From assembly GCF_021582895.2 (NCBI RefSeq), contig NZ_CP091139.2, positions 2,976,001-3,040,000 of the forward strand: DNA of 64,000 nucleotides. The letters run 5' to 3'. The translations under genes were made by a program, and so were the position numbers. This DNA comes from Microbacterium elymi. Lineage in GTDB: Bacteria > Actinomycetota > Actinomycetes > Actinomycetales > Microbacteriaceae. Positions 1 through 9,826 of this stretch are shown here, piece after piece. The notes beneath the pieces were generated by a model, which searched no databases, had not been told where the DNA came from, and was given only the letters and a program-made list of their open reading frames with translations. Every line of letters starts with the position of its first letter. Positions within the stretch are counted from its first letter, which is position 1.

Positions 1-600
1 CCGACGTGGGCCGACATGGGCGCGATCGGCTGGCTCGTGGACGGTGCCGCGATCGTCAATCAGGTGCCGCTGTGCCGCTGCTCGTACGGCCCGTACGGGC
101 GGGCGATGGTGCGCGTCTGCAAGGAGGAGTCGTTCCACCAGCGGCAGGGCTTCGAGATCCTGCTCGCCCTCATGCAGGGCACCGACGCGCAGCGGGCGAT
201 GGCACAGGATGCCGTGGACCGCTGGTACTGGCCGAGCCTGATGATGTTCGGCCCGCCGGACGAGGAATCGCCGAACTCGGCGCGATCGATGGCCTGGAAG
301 ATCAAGCGGTTCGGCAACGACGAGCTGCGGCAGCGGTTCGTCGGGATGCTGGTGCCCCAGGCCGAGGTGCTGGGCGTCACGCTGCCCGACCCCGAGCTGG
401 CCTGGGACGACGACGCCCAGCAGTGGCACACCAGCGCGATCGACTGGGACGAGTTCACCGAAGTGCTGTCCGGCCGCGGGCCGATGAACGCCGTGCGCAT
501 CCAGAACCGCCGCACCGCGCACGAGGACGGCGCCTGGGTGCGCGAGGCTGCCGCCGAGTACGCCCGCAAGCAGGCGCTGCGCGAACGCGAGGTGGCGTGA
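1..600 (+). CDS. paaA: PaaA, phenylacetyl-CoA epoxidase catalytic subunit (3' part)
   Basis: C-terminal 199 codons of the catalytic di-iron subunit of phenylacetyl-CoA 1,2-epoxidase, which epoxidises the ring of phenylacetyl-CoA in aerobic phenylacetate degradation. The frame is already open at base 1, so the N-terminus lies outside the window. Visible family features are the [11 protein letters not shown] segment (a di-iron ligand region with E and H residues) and the segment [21 protein letters not shown], read here in two parts, which is typical of PaaA. The stop codon overlaps the paaB start by one base (TGATG), and the paaB-C-D-E order follows. Product identity rests on motif recognition plus this very characteristic gene order. 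Confidence 0.93.
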   Translation, partial: PTWADMGAIGWLVDGAAIVNQVPLCRCSYGPYGRAMVRVCKEESFHQRQGFEILLALMQGTDAQRAMAQDAVDRWYWPSLMMFGPPDEESPNSARSMAWKIKRFGNDELRQRFVGMLVPQAEVLGVTLPDPELAWDDDAQQWHTSAIDWDEFTEVLSGRGPMNAVRIQNRRTAHEDGAWVREAAAEYARKQALREREVA

Positions 601-905
601 TGGCCACCGCGGGTTCGGCCGGCACCGAGATCTGGCCGCTGTGGGAGGTGTTCGTGCGCGCCGGGCGCGGCCTGAGCCACGTGCACGTCGGGTCGCTGCA
701 CGCATCCGATGCCGAACTGGCCGTGCGCAACGCGCGCGACCTGTACACCCGGCGCAGCGAGGGCGTGTCGATCTGGGTGGTGCCGTCCGACGCGATCACC
801 ACCAGCGACCCCGATTCGAAGGGCGCGTTCTTCGAGAGCCCCGCCGGCAAGAACTTTCGGCACGCGACGTACTACACCGCGTCGGAGGGGGTGTCGCACC
901 TATGA
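600..905 (+). CDS. paaB: PaaB, phenylacetyl-CoA epoxidase subunit
   Basis: Small subunit (101 residues) of the phenylacetyl-CoA epoxidase complex, thought to bridge or stabilise the PaaAC core. The N-terminal segment IWPLWEVFVRAGRGLSHVHV and the run of NARDLYTRR followed by SIWVVPS are characteristic of the family. The ATG overlaps the paaA stop and the stop overlaps the paaC ATG, so translation is coupled on both sides. The length matches the family (about 95-105 residues) and the frame is undisturbed. Confidence 0.93.
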   Translation: MATAGSAGTEIWPLWEVFVRAGRGLSHVHVGSLHASDAELAVRNARDLYTRRSEGVSIWVVPSDAITTSDPDSKGAFFESPAGKNFRHATYYTASEGVSHL

Positions 906-1751
906 CCGGCTCGTCGCAGACCTCGCACTCCGGCGCGACCCGCGCCGTGCACATCTCGGTCGACGAGCTCGAGCTGTCGGCCGAGCTGGCCGGCGAGACC
1001 GGGCGAGTGGCGACCGCGGATGTCGCGGAGTACGCGCTGTGGCTGGGCGACGACGCGCTGATCCTGGCGCAGCGGCTGGGCGCGTGGATCGCGCACGCGC
1101 CCGAGCTCGAAGAAGACGTCGCCCTCGCGAACATCGGGCTCGACCTGCTCGGGCACGCGCGCGGCCTGCTGCGCTACGCGGGCACGGCCGACGGGCGCAG
1201 CGAAGACGACCTGGCGTACCTGCGCGACGAGGGCGCGTTTCGCAGCGCGTGGCTGTTCGAGCAAGCCCAACGGCGACTTCGCGCACACGATCGCACGTCA
1301 GCTGGCGGCATCCGCGTACCAGTTCGAGCTGTACACGCGCCTCGTCGACTCGGCCGACCCGGTGCTGGCCGCCGTCGCAGGCAAGGCCGTGAAGGAGGTC
1401 GACTACCATCGCGACCACGCCATCCAGTGGACGCTGCGGCTGGCCGGCGGCACCGACGAGTCACGGCGGCGGATGCTGGTGGCAGTGGCCGATGTCTGGC
1501 CGTACGTCGACGAGCTGTTCCGCGACGAGCCGCTGATCGACCGGCTGGACGGCGTCGCGGTGCGGCCCTCGACCCTGCGCGAGCCGTTCGACGCCGTGAT
1601 CGGCGCGGTGTTCGCCGAGGCCGAGCTCACCGTGCCGACCCGGTTCGACTCATCGGCCGGCGGCCGGCACGGCGCGCACTTCGAGGCGATGGGGCACCTG
1701 CTCGCCGAGATGCAGGTGCTGGCCCGCCGGCATCCGGGGGCGACATGGTGA
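902..1751 (+). CDS. paaC: PaaC, phenylacetyl-CoA epoxidase structural subunit (one frameshift)
   Basis: Structural partner of PaaA in the epoxidase, ferritin-like and without its own catalytic iron site. The N-terminal half (ADVAEYALWLGDDALILAQR, then a LANIGLDLLGHAR helix) and C-terminal half (KAVKEVDYHRDHAIQWTLRL) are both well conserved but lie in different frames. One extra A in GCAAGC at 1261-1266 causes the break; reading GCAGC there gives FEQPNGDFAHTIARQL and a continuous protein of about 282 residues. The gene overlaps paaB and paaD. I treat the shift as a sequence error, because both halves and the flanking operon are intact. Confidence 0.9.
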
Positions 1752-2347
1752 CCGCACTCGTTCAGGAGCGGCCGCTGCAGCCGACCCGGCAAGAGGCGCT
1801 CGAGGCCGTGCTCGGCCCCTGGGCCCTGCCGGCCCGCGGCGCAGGGGCGGGCGCGACGCCCGCGTCCGGCACCGACGCAGAACGCGCGTGGGCCGCCGCG
1901 GCCACGGTGTGCGACCCCGAACTGCCGGTGCTCAGCATCGCCGACCTCGGTGTGCTGCGCGCCGTGCGCGTCGACGATGGCGCCGTGACCGTCGACATCA
2001 CTCCGACGTACTCCGGCTGCCCGATGATGGACGTCATGGCGCGCGACGTGGCTGCCGCCGTGCGCGCGGCCGGGTTCGCCGATGTGGCGGTGCACACCGT
2101 GCTGCACCCGGCGTGGACGACCGAGTGGCTCAGCGCCGACGGCAGGCGCAAGCTCGAGGATTTCGGCATCGCGCCGCCCACCGGCATCCGTCCCACCGAG
2201 CCCGTGCTCGGCGGCCTGCACGTGCGGTGCCCGCACTGCCGGTCGCTGAACACCCGTGAGACGTCGCGGTTCAGCTCCACGTCGTGCAAGGCGCTGTACG
2301 AGTGCCGGGCCTGCGGCGAGCCGTTCGACTACTTCAAGGCGCACTGA
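1745..2347 (+). CDS. paaD: PaaD, MIP18/DUF59-type accessory protein
   Basis: Accessory protein of the phenylacetyl-CoA epoxidase, believed to help assemble iron centres. The 200-residue protein has a DUF59/MIP18 domain after a variable N-terminus (WAAAATVCDPELPVLSIADL, then YSGCPMMD with the conserved cysteine). A C-terminal zinc-ribbon-like segment follows, with CPHC and CRAC pairs (CPHCRSLNTRET ... YECRACGEPFDYF). Its start overlaps the paaC stop, and its stop overlaps the paaE ATG (TGATG). The frame is intact. Confidence 0.92.
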   Translation: MVTALVQERPLQPTRQEALEAVLGPWALPARGAGAGATPASGTDAERAWAAAATVCDPELPVLSIADLGVLRAVRVDDGAVTVDITPTYSGCPMMDVMARDVAAAVRAAGFADVAVHTVLHPAWTTEWLSADGRRKLEDFGIAPPTGIRPTEPVLGGLHVRCPHCRSLNTRETSRFSSTSCKALYECRACGEPFDYFKAH

Positions 2348-3517
2348 TGGCGGCCACCGAATCGGCCGATGCGCACAAGGTCGCGAGATCGTTCCTGGCC
2401 AGCGCCGTGGGCGGCCCGAAGCCGCGGCACCGCGGACGCTTTCACACCCTGAAAGTCGCCGAGGTGCGGCCGCTGACCGATGACGCCGTCGAGGTGACGT
2501 TCGCCGTGCCCGACGAGCTGCACGACGACTACGGCTACCTCGCCGGCCAGCATGTCGCGCTGCGGCTGCACCTGGACGGGCAGGAGCTGCGCCGGTCGTA
2601 CTCGCTGTGCCGGCCGCCCGAGGCAGGCGCCCTCAGCGTCGCGATCAAGCGCGACCTGGGCGGCAGGTTCTCGACGTGGGCGCAGACCGAGCTTGCACCC
2701 CGGCGACGAGCTCGATGTGATGAGCCCGCAGGGCACGTTCATCACCCGCCTCGAAGACCTCGACGGCCGGCATCTGGTCGGCATCGCGGCGGGCAGCGGC
2801 ATCACGCCGCTGATGGCGCTGGCCACCGCGGTGCTCGAGCGCTCGGTGACATCGCGGTTCACGCTGGTGTACACGAACCGGTCGCGCTCCGACGTGATGT
2901 TCCTCGACGACCTCGCCGACCTGAAAGACCGCTACCCGTCCCGGCTGGCGCTGCACCACGTGCTCTCCCGCGAGCAGCGCACCGCGCCGCTGCTGAGCGG
3001 TCGCATCGACGAGGCGAAGCTGCGCACCATGCTCGACGTGCTGATCCGGCCGGCCACCGTGGACGAATGGTTCCTGTGCGGGCCGTTCGACCTGGTGCAG
3101 CTGTGCCGCGACACGCTCATCGATGTGGGCGTGGACCGCACGCACATCCGCCACGAGCTGTTCACCACCGGCGAGCCCGGCCAGGCACCCGTCGGCAGCG
3201 TCGGGCGCCCAGTGATCGTGGTGCCCGACGAGCCGGTGTGCCACATCCGATTCACCCTCGACGGACAGTCCGCGGATGTCGACAGCCCGGCAAGCGCGCA
3301 CGAAACGGTTCTGAACGCGGCGCTGCGGGTGCGTGCAGACGTGCCGTACGCGTGCGCGGGCGGCGTGTGCGGCACCTGCCGCGCGCGACTGCTCGAGGGG
3401 GATGTGCGGATGACGGAGAACTACGCGCTCGAGCCGGAAGAGCTCGAGCGCGGGTACATCCTGACCTGCCAGTCCCATCCCACCACCGAGTCCGTCGTCG
3501 TCGACTACGACGTGTGA
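2347..3517 (+). CDS. paaE: PaaE, phenylacetyl-CoA epoxidase reductase (one frameshift)
   Basis: NAD(P)H-dependent reductase that passes electrons to the PaaA di-iron centre. An N-terminal FAD-binding barrel contains the RSYSLCRPP motif. A nucleotide-binding domain follows with GIAAGSGITPLMAL, and a C-terminal plant-type 2Fe-2S domain has the ACAGGVCGTCRA cysteine cluster plus a final ILTCQ cysteine. One extra T in GCTTGC at 2691-2696 splits the FAD domain; with GCTGC the junction reads TELHPGDELDV and the protein is about 389 residues, the family norm. Start and stop fit the tight operon spacing. Confidence 0.92.
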
Positions 3518-3528
3518 GGAGCAAGCCG

Positions 3529-4297
3529 ATGATCGATCTGACCGTGGACGGCGACATCGCCGAGATCGTGCTGAACGCCCCGGACCGGCTCAACGCCCTG
3601 GACGAGGACGCGCTGCGCGAGCTGGACGCCGCCTACGCCGACGCCGAGCAGGCGGGGGTGCGCGCGCTGCTCCTGCGCGGCGAGGGACGCGCCTTCTGCG
3701 CCGGTCGGGACATCGCCGGCGTCGATCCGGCCACCGACGACGTACCCGGGTACCTCGACACCCTGCTGACCCTGCTTGCGGCGGATGGCATCCTTCCCAG
3801 CGCCCACGTTCGCCGCCGCGCAGGGCGCCTGCCTGGGGGTCGGGCTCGGCCTGCTGATCGCCACCGACGTCGTGTACGTCGCCGACACCGCCAAGATCGG
3901 CTCGCCGTTCGCGGCGCTCGGCGCCCTCCTCGACTCGGGCGGGCACGCCCTGTTCGCCGACCGGCTCGGCCCGCACAAGACGCTCGACCTCATCTACACC
4001 GGCCGGCTGATGACCGGGGAGGAGGCGGTGGCATCCGGGCTGTTCTCGCGGGTGTTCCCCGCCGATCGGGTGCAGGAGGCGGCATCCACCGCCGTCCGCG
4101 CGACCGCCGCGGGCGCGACCGCGGCGCTTCTGGCGAGCAAGACCATCGTCGGGCGCCTGCGCGATGAGCGCATGCTCCTCTGGGAGACCATGGCCCGAGA
4201 GGCCCACGCACAGGCCCAGCTCGCCCAGACGGCCGACTATCGCGAGGGGTTCGCCGCGTTCCAGCAGAAGCGGCCGCCGGTCTTCCGCGGGCACTGA
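3529..4297 (+). CDS. Enoyl-CoA hydratase/isomerase family protein (one frameshift)
   Basis: Crotonase-fold enzyme of about 255 residues, probably the PaaF/PaaG-type hydratase or isomerase acting on ring-opened or epoxy-CoA intermediates. The oxyanion-hole segment LLRGEGRAFCAGRDIAGVD is clear in the first half. The second half has GACLGVGLGLLIATDVVYVA and the SPFAALGALLDSGG helix region. One extra T in GCTTGC at 3774-3779 separates them; GCTGC restores TLLRRMASFPAPTFAAAQG. It starts 11 bases after paaE behind a GAGGAG ribosome site, so it is the last gene of the paa operon here. Whether it is PaaF or PaaG cannot be settled by eye. Confidence 0.85.
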
Positions 4298-4330
4298 CCG
4301 TTCGCCCAGAGCGCACACGCGCACATTGCG

Positions 4331-4346
4331 GAGTGAGTCCTCACTC
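4331..4346. promoter_or_regulatory. Inverted repeat, probable TetR operator
   Basis: GAGTGAG and CTCACTC form a perfect 7-base inverted repeat around a 2-base spacer. This half-site and spacing are typical of TetR-family autoregulatory operators. It sits directly upstream of the TetR gene that heads the ABC exporter operon, which suggests autoregulation of regulator and exporter together. No footprint evidence is available. Confidence 0.6.
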
Positions 4347-4377
4347 ATTCAGTGTCAGCTGCGTGCCATCCACCACC

Positions 4378-5010
4378 GTGTCCGATGCCGAGCGCTCCGA
4401 CGCCGAGCCGACCGAGAGCATCCCGACCGAGACGCGCACGCGCGCCGAGCCGATGGCGCCGGACCGCCGTCGCGCGATGATCGCCGAGCAGGCCGTGCCG
4501 CTGTTCCTCGAGCACGGGGCCGCGCTGACCACGCGTCAGCTGGCCGAGCAGCTCGGCATCGCCGAGGGCACGATCTTCCGGGCATTCGGCGACAAGGAAT
4601 CCCTCGTGCGCGCGGCGGTCGAGGCGTTCTTCGCCCAGGGGCGGGCGCGGATGCTGGACGGGCTGGTCGATCCGGCATTGCCGATCGAAGAGAAGGTGGC
4701 CGCCCTGGTGAGCGGCACCCGCACCTGGACGAGCCGGATGATGCGGATGCTCTCGCTGGTCAACCGGGATGAGATCGGGCAGTTCCTGTCCCGACCGGGC
4801 GACGACGCCTACCGCACGGCGATCGCCGCGGTGTTCGCGCCCGAGGCCGACGAGCTGACCATCAGTCCCGATCGGCTGGGCGCGATCGTCCGCCTCGCCG
4901 GCATGGCGGCCAACGCCGCGCGCTTCGACGACGACGGCGGACTCACCGACGATGAGCTCGTCGGCTTCATCCTCTACGGCATCGCGGGCCGTCCCCGCGG
5001 AAGGGAATGA
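4378..5010 (+). CDS. TetR/AcrR family regulator of the downstream ABC exporter
   Basis: N-terminal helix-turn-helix of the TetR type (LTTRQLAEQLGIAEGTIFRAF followed by GDKESLVRAAV), then a variable helical ligand domain. The start is uncertain. GTG at 4378 is chosen because an earlier in-frame GTG (4333) lies inside the operator-like palindrome; ATG at 4453 is also possible and would remove the acidic leader. The stop overlaps the ATG of the ABC gene (ATGA), so regulator and exporter are translationally coupled. The likely ligand is an exporter substrate, unknown here. Confidence 0.85.
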   Translation: MSDAERSDAEPTESIPTETRTRAEPMAPDRRRAMIAEQAVPLFLEHGAALTTRQLAEQLGIAEGTIFRAFGDKESLVRAAVEAFFAQGRARMLDGLVDPALPIEEKVAALVSGTRTWTSRMMRMLSLVNRDEIGQFLSRPGDDAYRTAIAAVFAPEADELTISPDRLGAIVRLAGMAANAARFDDDGGLTDDELVGFILYGIAGRPRGRE

Positions 5011-6746
5011 TCGTGCTGGGCAGACTCCTCGTGCGCTACCTGCGGCCCGCCTGGCCGCTGATCATCGGCGTCCTCGTGTTCCAGATCGCGCAGTCGCTCG
5101 CGTCGCTGTGGCTGCCCACGCTGCAGGCCGACATCATCGACGACGGCGTGCTCACCGGCGACATCGGCTTCATCTGGCGCACCGGCGGCATCATGCTCGC
5201 CATCAGCTTCGTGCAGATCCTGTGCGCGATCGCCGCCGTCTACTTCGGCTCGCGACTGGCGATGGGGATGGGACGCGACCTGCGCGACGATCAGTTCCAC
5301 CGCGTGGTCGCCTTCTCGCAGCGCGAGGTCGGCCAGTACGGCGCGCCCTCGCTGATCACGCGGAACACGAACGACGTGCAGCAGGTGCAGATGCTGGTGC
5401 AGATGTCGGCGACCCTGATGGTGTCGGCGCCGATCCTGGCGATCGGGGGCGTCATCTTCGCGATCCGCCAGGATGTCGGACTGTCCTGGCTGATGGCGGT
5501 CTCGGTCCCGGTGCTGCTGGTGATCGTCTCGCTGATCGTCGTGCGCATGGTGCCCGCGTTCCGGGCCATGCAGCGCCGCATCGACCGGATCAACCAGGTG
5601 CTGCGCGAGCAGCTGACCGGCATCCGGGTGGTCCGGGCCTTCGTGCGCGAGCGCGAAGAGCGCGCCCGGTTCGAGAAGGGCAGCGCCGACGTGATGGAGT
5701 CGGCCGTGCGCGCCGGCAACCTGATGGCCATCATGTTCCCGGCCGTCACCATCGTGCTGAACGTCTCCAGCGCCGCCGTGATCTGGTTCGGCGCCTTCCA
5801 GGTGCAGGACGGGAACGCCCAGATCGGCACGCTGTTCGCGTTCCTGACCTACATGATGCAGATCCTCATGGGCGTGATGATGGCGACGTTCATGTTCGTG
5901 ATGATCCCGCGCGCCGCGGTGTGCGCGAACCGGATCGGCGAGGTGCTGAACACGGTGCCGTCCGTCATGGCGCCGCACCGGCCCGCGGCCCTGCCCGCCC
6001 CGGTCGGCCGCGTCGTCTTCGACCACGTCGACTTCGCCTACCCGGGCGCGCAGGAGGCCGTCCTCCACGACATCTCGTTCACGGTCGAGCCGGGCACCAC
6101 CACGGCGATCATCGGGTCCACCGGATCGGGCAAGACCACGCTGGCCGGTCTCGTGCCCCGTCTGTTCGACGTCACCGCCGGGGTGGTGACCGTGGACGGC
6201 GTGGACGTGCGCGACTACGACCCGGACGAGCTGTGGAAGCGCATCGGGCTCGTCCAGCAGCGCGCGTTCCTGTTCTCCGGGACGATCGCCTCCAACCTCC
6301 GCTACGGCGATGCCGCCGCCACCGACGACGAGCTGTGGGAGGCGCTGGAGATCGCGCAGGCGAAGGCGTTCGTCAGCGGCATGCCCGATCAGCTCGCGGC
6401 CCCGATCGGGCAGGGCGGCACGAATGTGTCCGGCGGCCAGCGTCAGCGGCTCTCGATCGCGCGCGCCCTCGTGCACCGCCCCGAGATCTACATCTTCGAC
6501 GACTCGTTCTCGGCGCTCGATCTGAGCACCGACGCCGCACTGCGGCATGCCCTGGACGAACGGCTGCCCGATGCCACCCGCATCGTGGTCGCACAGCGCG
6601 TGTCCACGATCCAGCACGCCGACCAGATCGTCGTGCTCGAGCACGGACGGGTGGTCGGCCTGGGCACGCACGACGAACTCGCCGAATCCAACGACACCTA
6701 CCGCGAGATCGTGGAGTCCCAGCTCTCGGCACAGGAGGCAGCATGA
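5007..6746 (+). CDS. ABC transporter, fused permease-ATPase, first half of heterodimer
   Basis: Half-size ABC exporter of 579 residues. A six-helix membrane domain (about 1-310) with the coupling region ITRNTNDVQQVQ is followed by an ATPase domain with Walker A GSTGSGKT at 370-377 and signature VSGGQRQRL. Walker B is IYIFDDSFSALD, so aspartate occupies the position of the catalytic glutamate. That pattern is known from one member of heterodimeric exporters (TM287/288 and BmrCD types), where one ATP site is degenerate. It overlaps the TetR gene and the second ABC gene by ATGA junctions. Substrate is unknown; multidrug or lipid export is typical. Confidence 0.93.
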   Translation: MIVLGRLLVRYLRPAWPLIIGVLVFQIAQSLASLWLPTLQADIIDDGVLTGDIGFIWRTGGIMLAISFVQILCAIAAVYFGSRLAMGMGRDLRDDQFHRVVAFSQREVGQYGAPSLITRNTNDVQQVQMLVQMSATLMVSAPILAIGGVIFAIRQDVGLSWLMAVSVPVLLVIVSLIVVRMVPAFRAMQRRIDRINQVLREQLTGIRVVRAFVREREERARFEKGSADVMESAVRAGNLMAIMFPAVTIVLNVSSAAVIWFGAFQVQDGNAQIGTLFAFLTYMMQILMGVMMATFMFVMIPRAAVCANRIGEVLNTVPSVMAPHRPAALPAPVGRVVFDHVDFAYPGAQEAVLHDISFTVEPGTTTAIIGSTGSGKTTLAGLVPRLFDVTAGVVTVDGVDVRDYDPDELWKRIGLVQQRAFLFSGTIASNLRYGDAAATDDELWEALEIAQAKAFVSGMPDQLAAPIGQGGTNVSGGQRQRLSIARALVHRPEIYIFDDSFSALDLSTDAALRHALDERLPDATRIVVAQRVSTIQHADQIVVLEHGRVVGLGTHDELAESNDTYREIVESQLSAQEAA

Positions 6747-8789
6747 GCGGCACCCAGGCAAGCGCCGGCCGATGGGCGGCCCGGGGCGGCCCGGGATGGG
6801 CGCCCCGGTGCAGAAGCCGCAGAACTTCGGCCGGAGCGCGAAGCGGCTGCTCGGGATGCTGCGCCCGGACGCGCTGTGGATCGCGCTGGTCGTCCTGTTC
6901 GGCGTGGTCAGCGTCGCCCTCAGCGTCGTGGGTCCGAAGCTGCTCGGCCAGGCCACCAACGTCGTGGTCGCGGGCTTCGTCTCGATGCAGTTCAAGGATC
7001 TGCCGGCCGGCGTGACCAAGGCGCAGATCATCCAGCAGATGGACGCGTCCGGGCAGGGGCAGCTGGCCGACATGCTGCGCGGGATGGAGTTCACCCCGGG
7101 CGCCGGCATCGACTTCGCCCGGCTGGGATCCCTGATCCTGACGGTGCTGGCCATCTACATCATCTCGGCCGTGTTCATGTGGCTGCAGGGCCGCATCCTG
7201 AACATCGTCGTCCAGCGCGCGATGCACCGCATCCGCATGCTCGTCGAGGACAAGATCCACCGGCTGCCGCTGTCGTACTACGACCGGATGCAGCGCGGTG
7301 AGCTGCTCAGCCGCGTCACCAACGACGTCGACAACATCGGGCAGACGCTCGAGCAGTCGATGTCGCAGGTCGTCATCTCGCTGCTGACCGTGGTCGGCGT
7401 GCTGATCATGATGTTCCTGATCTCGCCCCTGCTGGCCGTGATCGCCCTGGTGACCATCCCGCTGACGATCATCATCACGGTCCTGGTCGCCCGGCGCTCG
7501 CAGAAGCTGTTCATCGCGCAGTGGGCGGCCACCGGCGTGCTCAACGCCCGAGTCGAGGAGACCTTCTCCGGACACGCGATCGTGAAGGTCTTCGGGCACC
7601 AGAAGGATGTCGAGACCGACTTCCGTCGCGAGAACGACGCCGTGTTCCGCGCGAGCTTCGGCGCCCAGTTCGTGTCCGGCATCATCATGCCCGCGATGAT
7701 GTTCATCGGGAACCTGGTGTATGTGGCGATCGCCGTCGTCGGCGGGCTGCAGATCGCCAGCGGACTCATCTCGATCGGCGACGTGCAGGCGTTCATCCAG
7801 TACTCCCGGCAGTTCACCCAGCCGCTGAGCCAGCTGGGCTCGATGGCCAACCTGCTGCAGTCGGGCGTGGCCAGCGCGGAGCGCGTGTTCGAGCTGCTCG
7901 ACGAGTCCGAGCAGACGCCGGACGCCGATCCGGCCGACACGGCGCCGGACGAGGCCAGCCACCTCGCGTTCGACGACGTCGCGTTCCGCTACCTGCCGGA
8001 CACGCCGCTGATCGACGGGCTGAGCCTGTCGGCCGAACCCGGCAGCACCGTGGCGATCGTGGGGCCGACCGGCGCCGGCAAGACGACCCTGGTGAACCTC
8101 ATCATGCGGTTCTACGATGTCGACTCCGGGCGCATCCTCCTGGACGGCGTGGACACGCGCGGCATGACCCGTGCCGATCTGCGCGCCCGCACCGGCATGG
8201 TGCTGCAGGACACCTGGCTGTTCGCCGGGACGATCCGCGAGAATATCGCGTACGGCCGGCCCGAGGCATCCGAGCAGGACATCGTGGATGCCGCGACCGC
8301 CGCCTACGTGGATCGCTTCGTGCACGCCCTGCCGGACGGGTACGACACGGTGCTGGACGACGAGGCCACCAACCTGTCGGCGGGGAGCGGCAGCTGATCA
8401 CCATCGCCCGGGCGTTCCTGGCGGACCCGCGGATCCTCATCCTGGACGAGGCGACGAGCTCGGTCGACACCCGCACCGAACTGCTGATCCAGCGGGCCAT
8501 GTCGCGGCTGCGCGTGGACCGGACCTCGTTCGTGATCGCGCACCGGCTGTCCACCATCCGCGATGCCGACCTGATCCTCGTGATGGAGCAGGGCGGCATC
8601 GTCGAGCAGGGCACGCACGACGAGCTGCTGGCCGCGAAGGGCGCCTACTGGCGGCTGTACAACGCGCAGTTCGAGGCCCCGGTCGTCGACACCGGCGCCC
8701 CGCCGGTCCCGGCGACCGTCGGCGGGCCGCCGCCCGGCGCGGTGACGGCGCTCGCAGAGGAGCCGGAGGGTGCGGAGGGTGTCAACTAG
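6743..8789 (+). CDS. ABC transporter, fused permease-ATPase, second half (two frameshifts)
   Basis: Partner half-transporter. The ATG at 6743 overlaps the first gene's stop. A Gly/Pro/Met-rich N-terminal stretch ([18 protein letters not shown]) precedes six helices, then Walker [10 protein letters not shown], signature LSAGERQ and Walker [11 protein letters not shown] with the catalytic glutamate. Two frame breaks are seen. Near 6755-6772 the frame must gain one base to join the start to the conserved N-terminus. At about 8388-8392 a G run is one short, and adding one G restores [14 protein letters not shown]. Together with its neighbour it should form a heterodimer with one canonical ATP site. 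Confidence 0.9.
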
Positions 8790-8845
8790 TATGTGAACGT
8801 CGCCGACGCCCTCGGCGGTCCACCCCCACCCCTGGAGGACACGGC

Positions 8846-9758
8846 GTGCCCGACGTGCGCACACGAACGCGAACGGTTCCACTGTCCGGTGGATCCGTCG
8901 ACCTGGCCTGGGCGGCGGTGACCGATGTCGGTCGGCGACGTGAGGCGAATCAGGACGCTCTCCTGGCCGAATACCCGCTGTTCGTCGTGGCCGACGGCAT
9001 GGGCGGGCACATCGGGGGCGAGATCGCCAGCACCAGCACGATCGACCGGCTTGCGCCCGGTCGCCGAGTCCGGTGCCGTCTCGCCCAAGGCGATCGAGAA
9101 GGCGCTGAGCCGGGCGGTCAAGGACATCGCCGGCCACCCTGGCTCGACCGACGACGGCACCGGCACCACCGTGACCGGCGTCTACCTCGAGGCGTCCGGC
9201 GACGACCCGCACTGGGTCACGCTGAACATCGGCGACTCGCGGGTCTACCTGCAGCGCGACGGCCAGGTGATCCAGATCACCACCGACCACTCCGTCGTGC
9301 AGGAGCTGATCGCGGCCGGTCGGCTGAGCCCGGAAGAGGCCGAGAACCACCCGTACGGCAACGTCATCACCCGGGCCGTCGGCCCGAGCGATTCGGTCAA
9401 GCCGGACTACGTGCGGCTGGACCTGGTCGACGGCGACCGCTTCGTCATCTGCTCGGACGGGCTCACCAAGGAGCTGACCGACTACGGCATCCAGCACTTC
9501 CTCGGCGAGCACGTCGATGCCGGCGAGGCCGTCTCGGCGATGCTCGAGGCCGCGCTGGAGAACGGCGGACGCGACAACATCTCGATCATCGTGCTCGACG
9601 TCGCCGTGCACCGCGCGGGCGACCGGCCCGATGCGGACACGGATGCCGACGAGGACACCGAGACAGGGGCCCGCGTGGACGACGAGGACGCGGAGTCCGG
9701 GGCGGACGACGCCGACCCCGAGACCGAGGACGTCGATTCCTCCCCAGACGAACGCTGA
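8846..9758 (+). CDS. PP2C-family protein serine/threonine phosphatase (one frameshift)
   Basis: Mn/Mg-dependent phosphatase of about 303 residues. PP2C motifs appear in order: GRRREANQDA, VVADGMGGH, the central GTGTTVTGVYL segment, FVICSDGLTKELTD and GGRDNISIIVLDV. GTG at 8846 is chosen because a GGAGG site lies about 9 bases upstream. An extra T in GCTTGC at 9049-9054 breaks the frame; GCTGC gives TIDRLRPVAESGAVSP. The acidic D/E-rich C-terminus carries no obvious domain. In actinobacteria such phosphatases often counter Ser/Thr kinases near FHA proteins, but no kinase is visible here. The neighbouring ATPase gene follows on the same strand. Confidence 0.88.
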
Positions 9759-9826
9759 GCACGATCCGTCCACAGATCGGGTCTGCGCCGGCTTCCGGGC
9801 GTGTCCGCCGCGCTTGACTGGGCGGC

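Noticed and set aside
4974..8325. Long minus-strand frames opposite the ABC exporter
   Set aside because: The translations are His/Asp/Arg-rich low-complexity shadows of the membrane helices on the plus strand.
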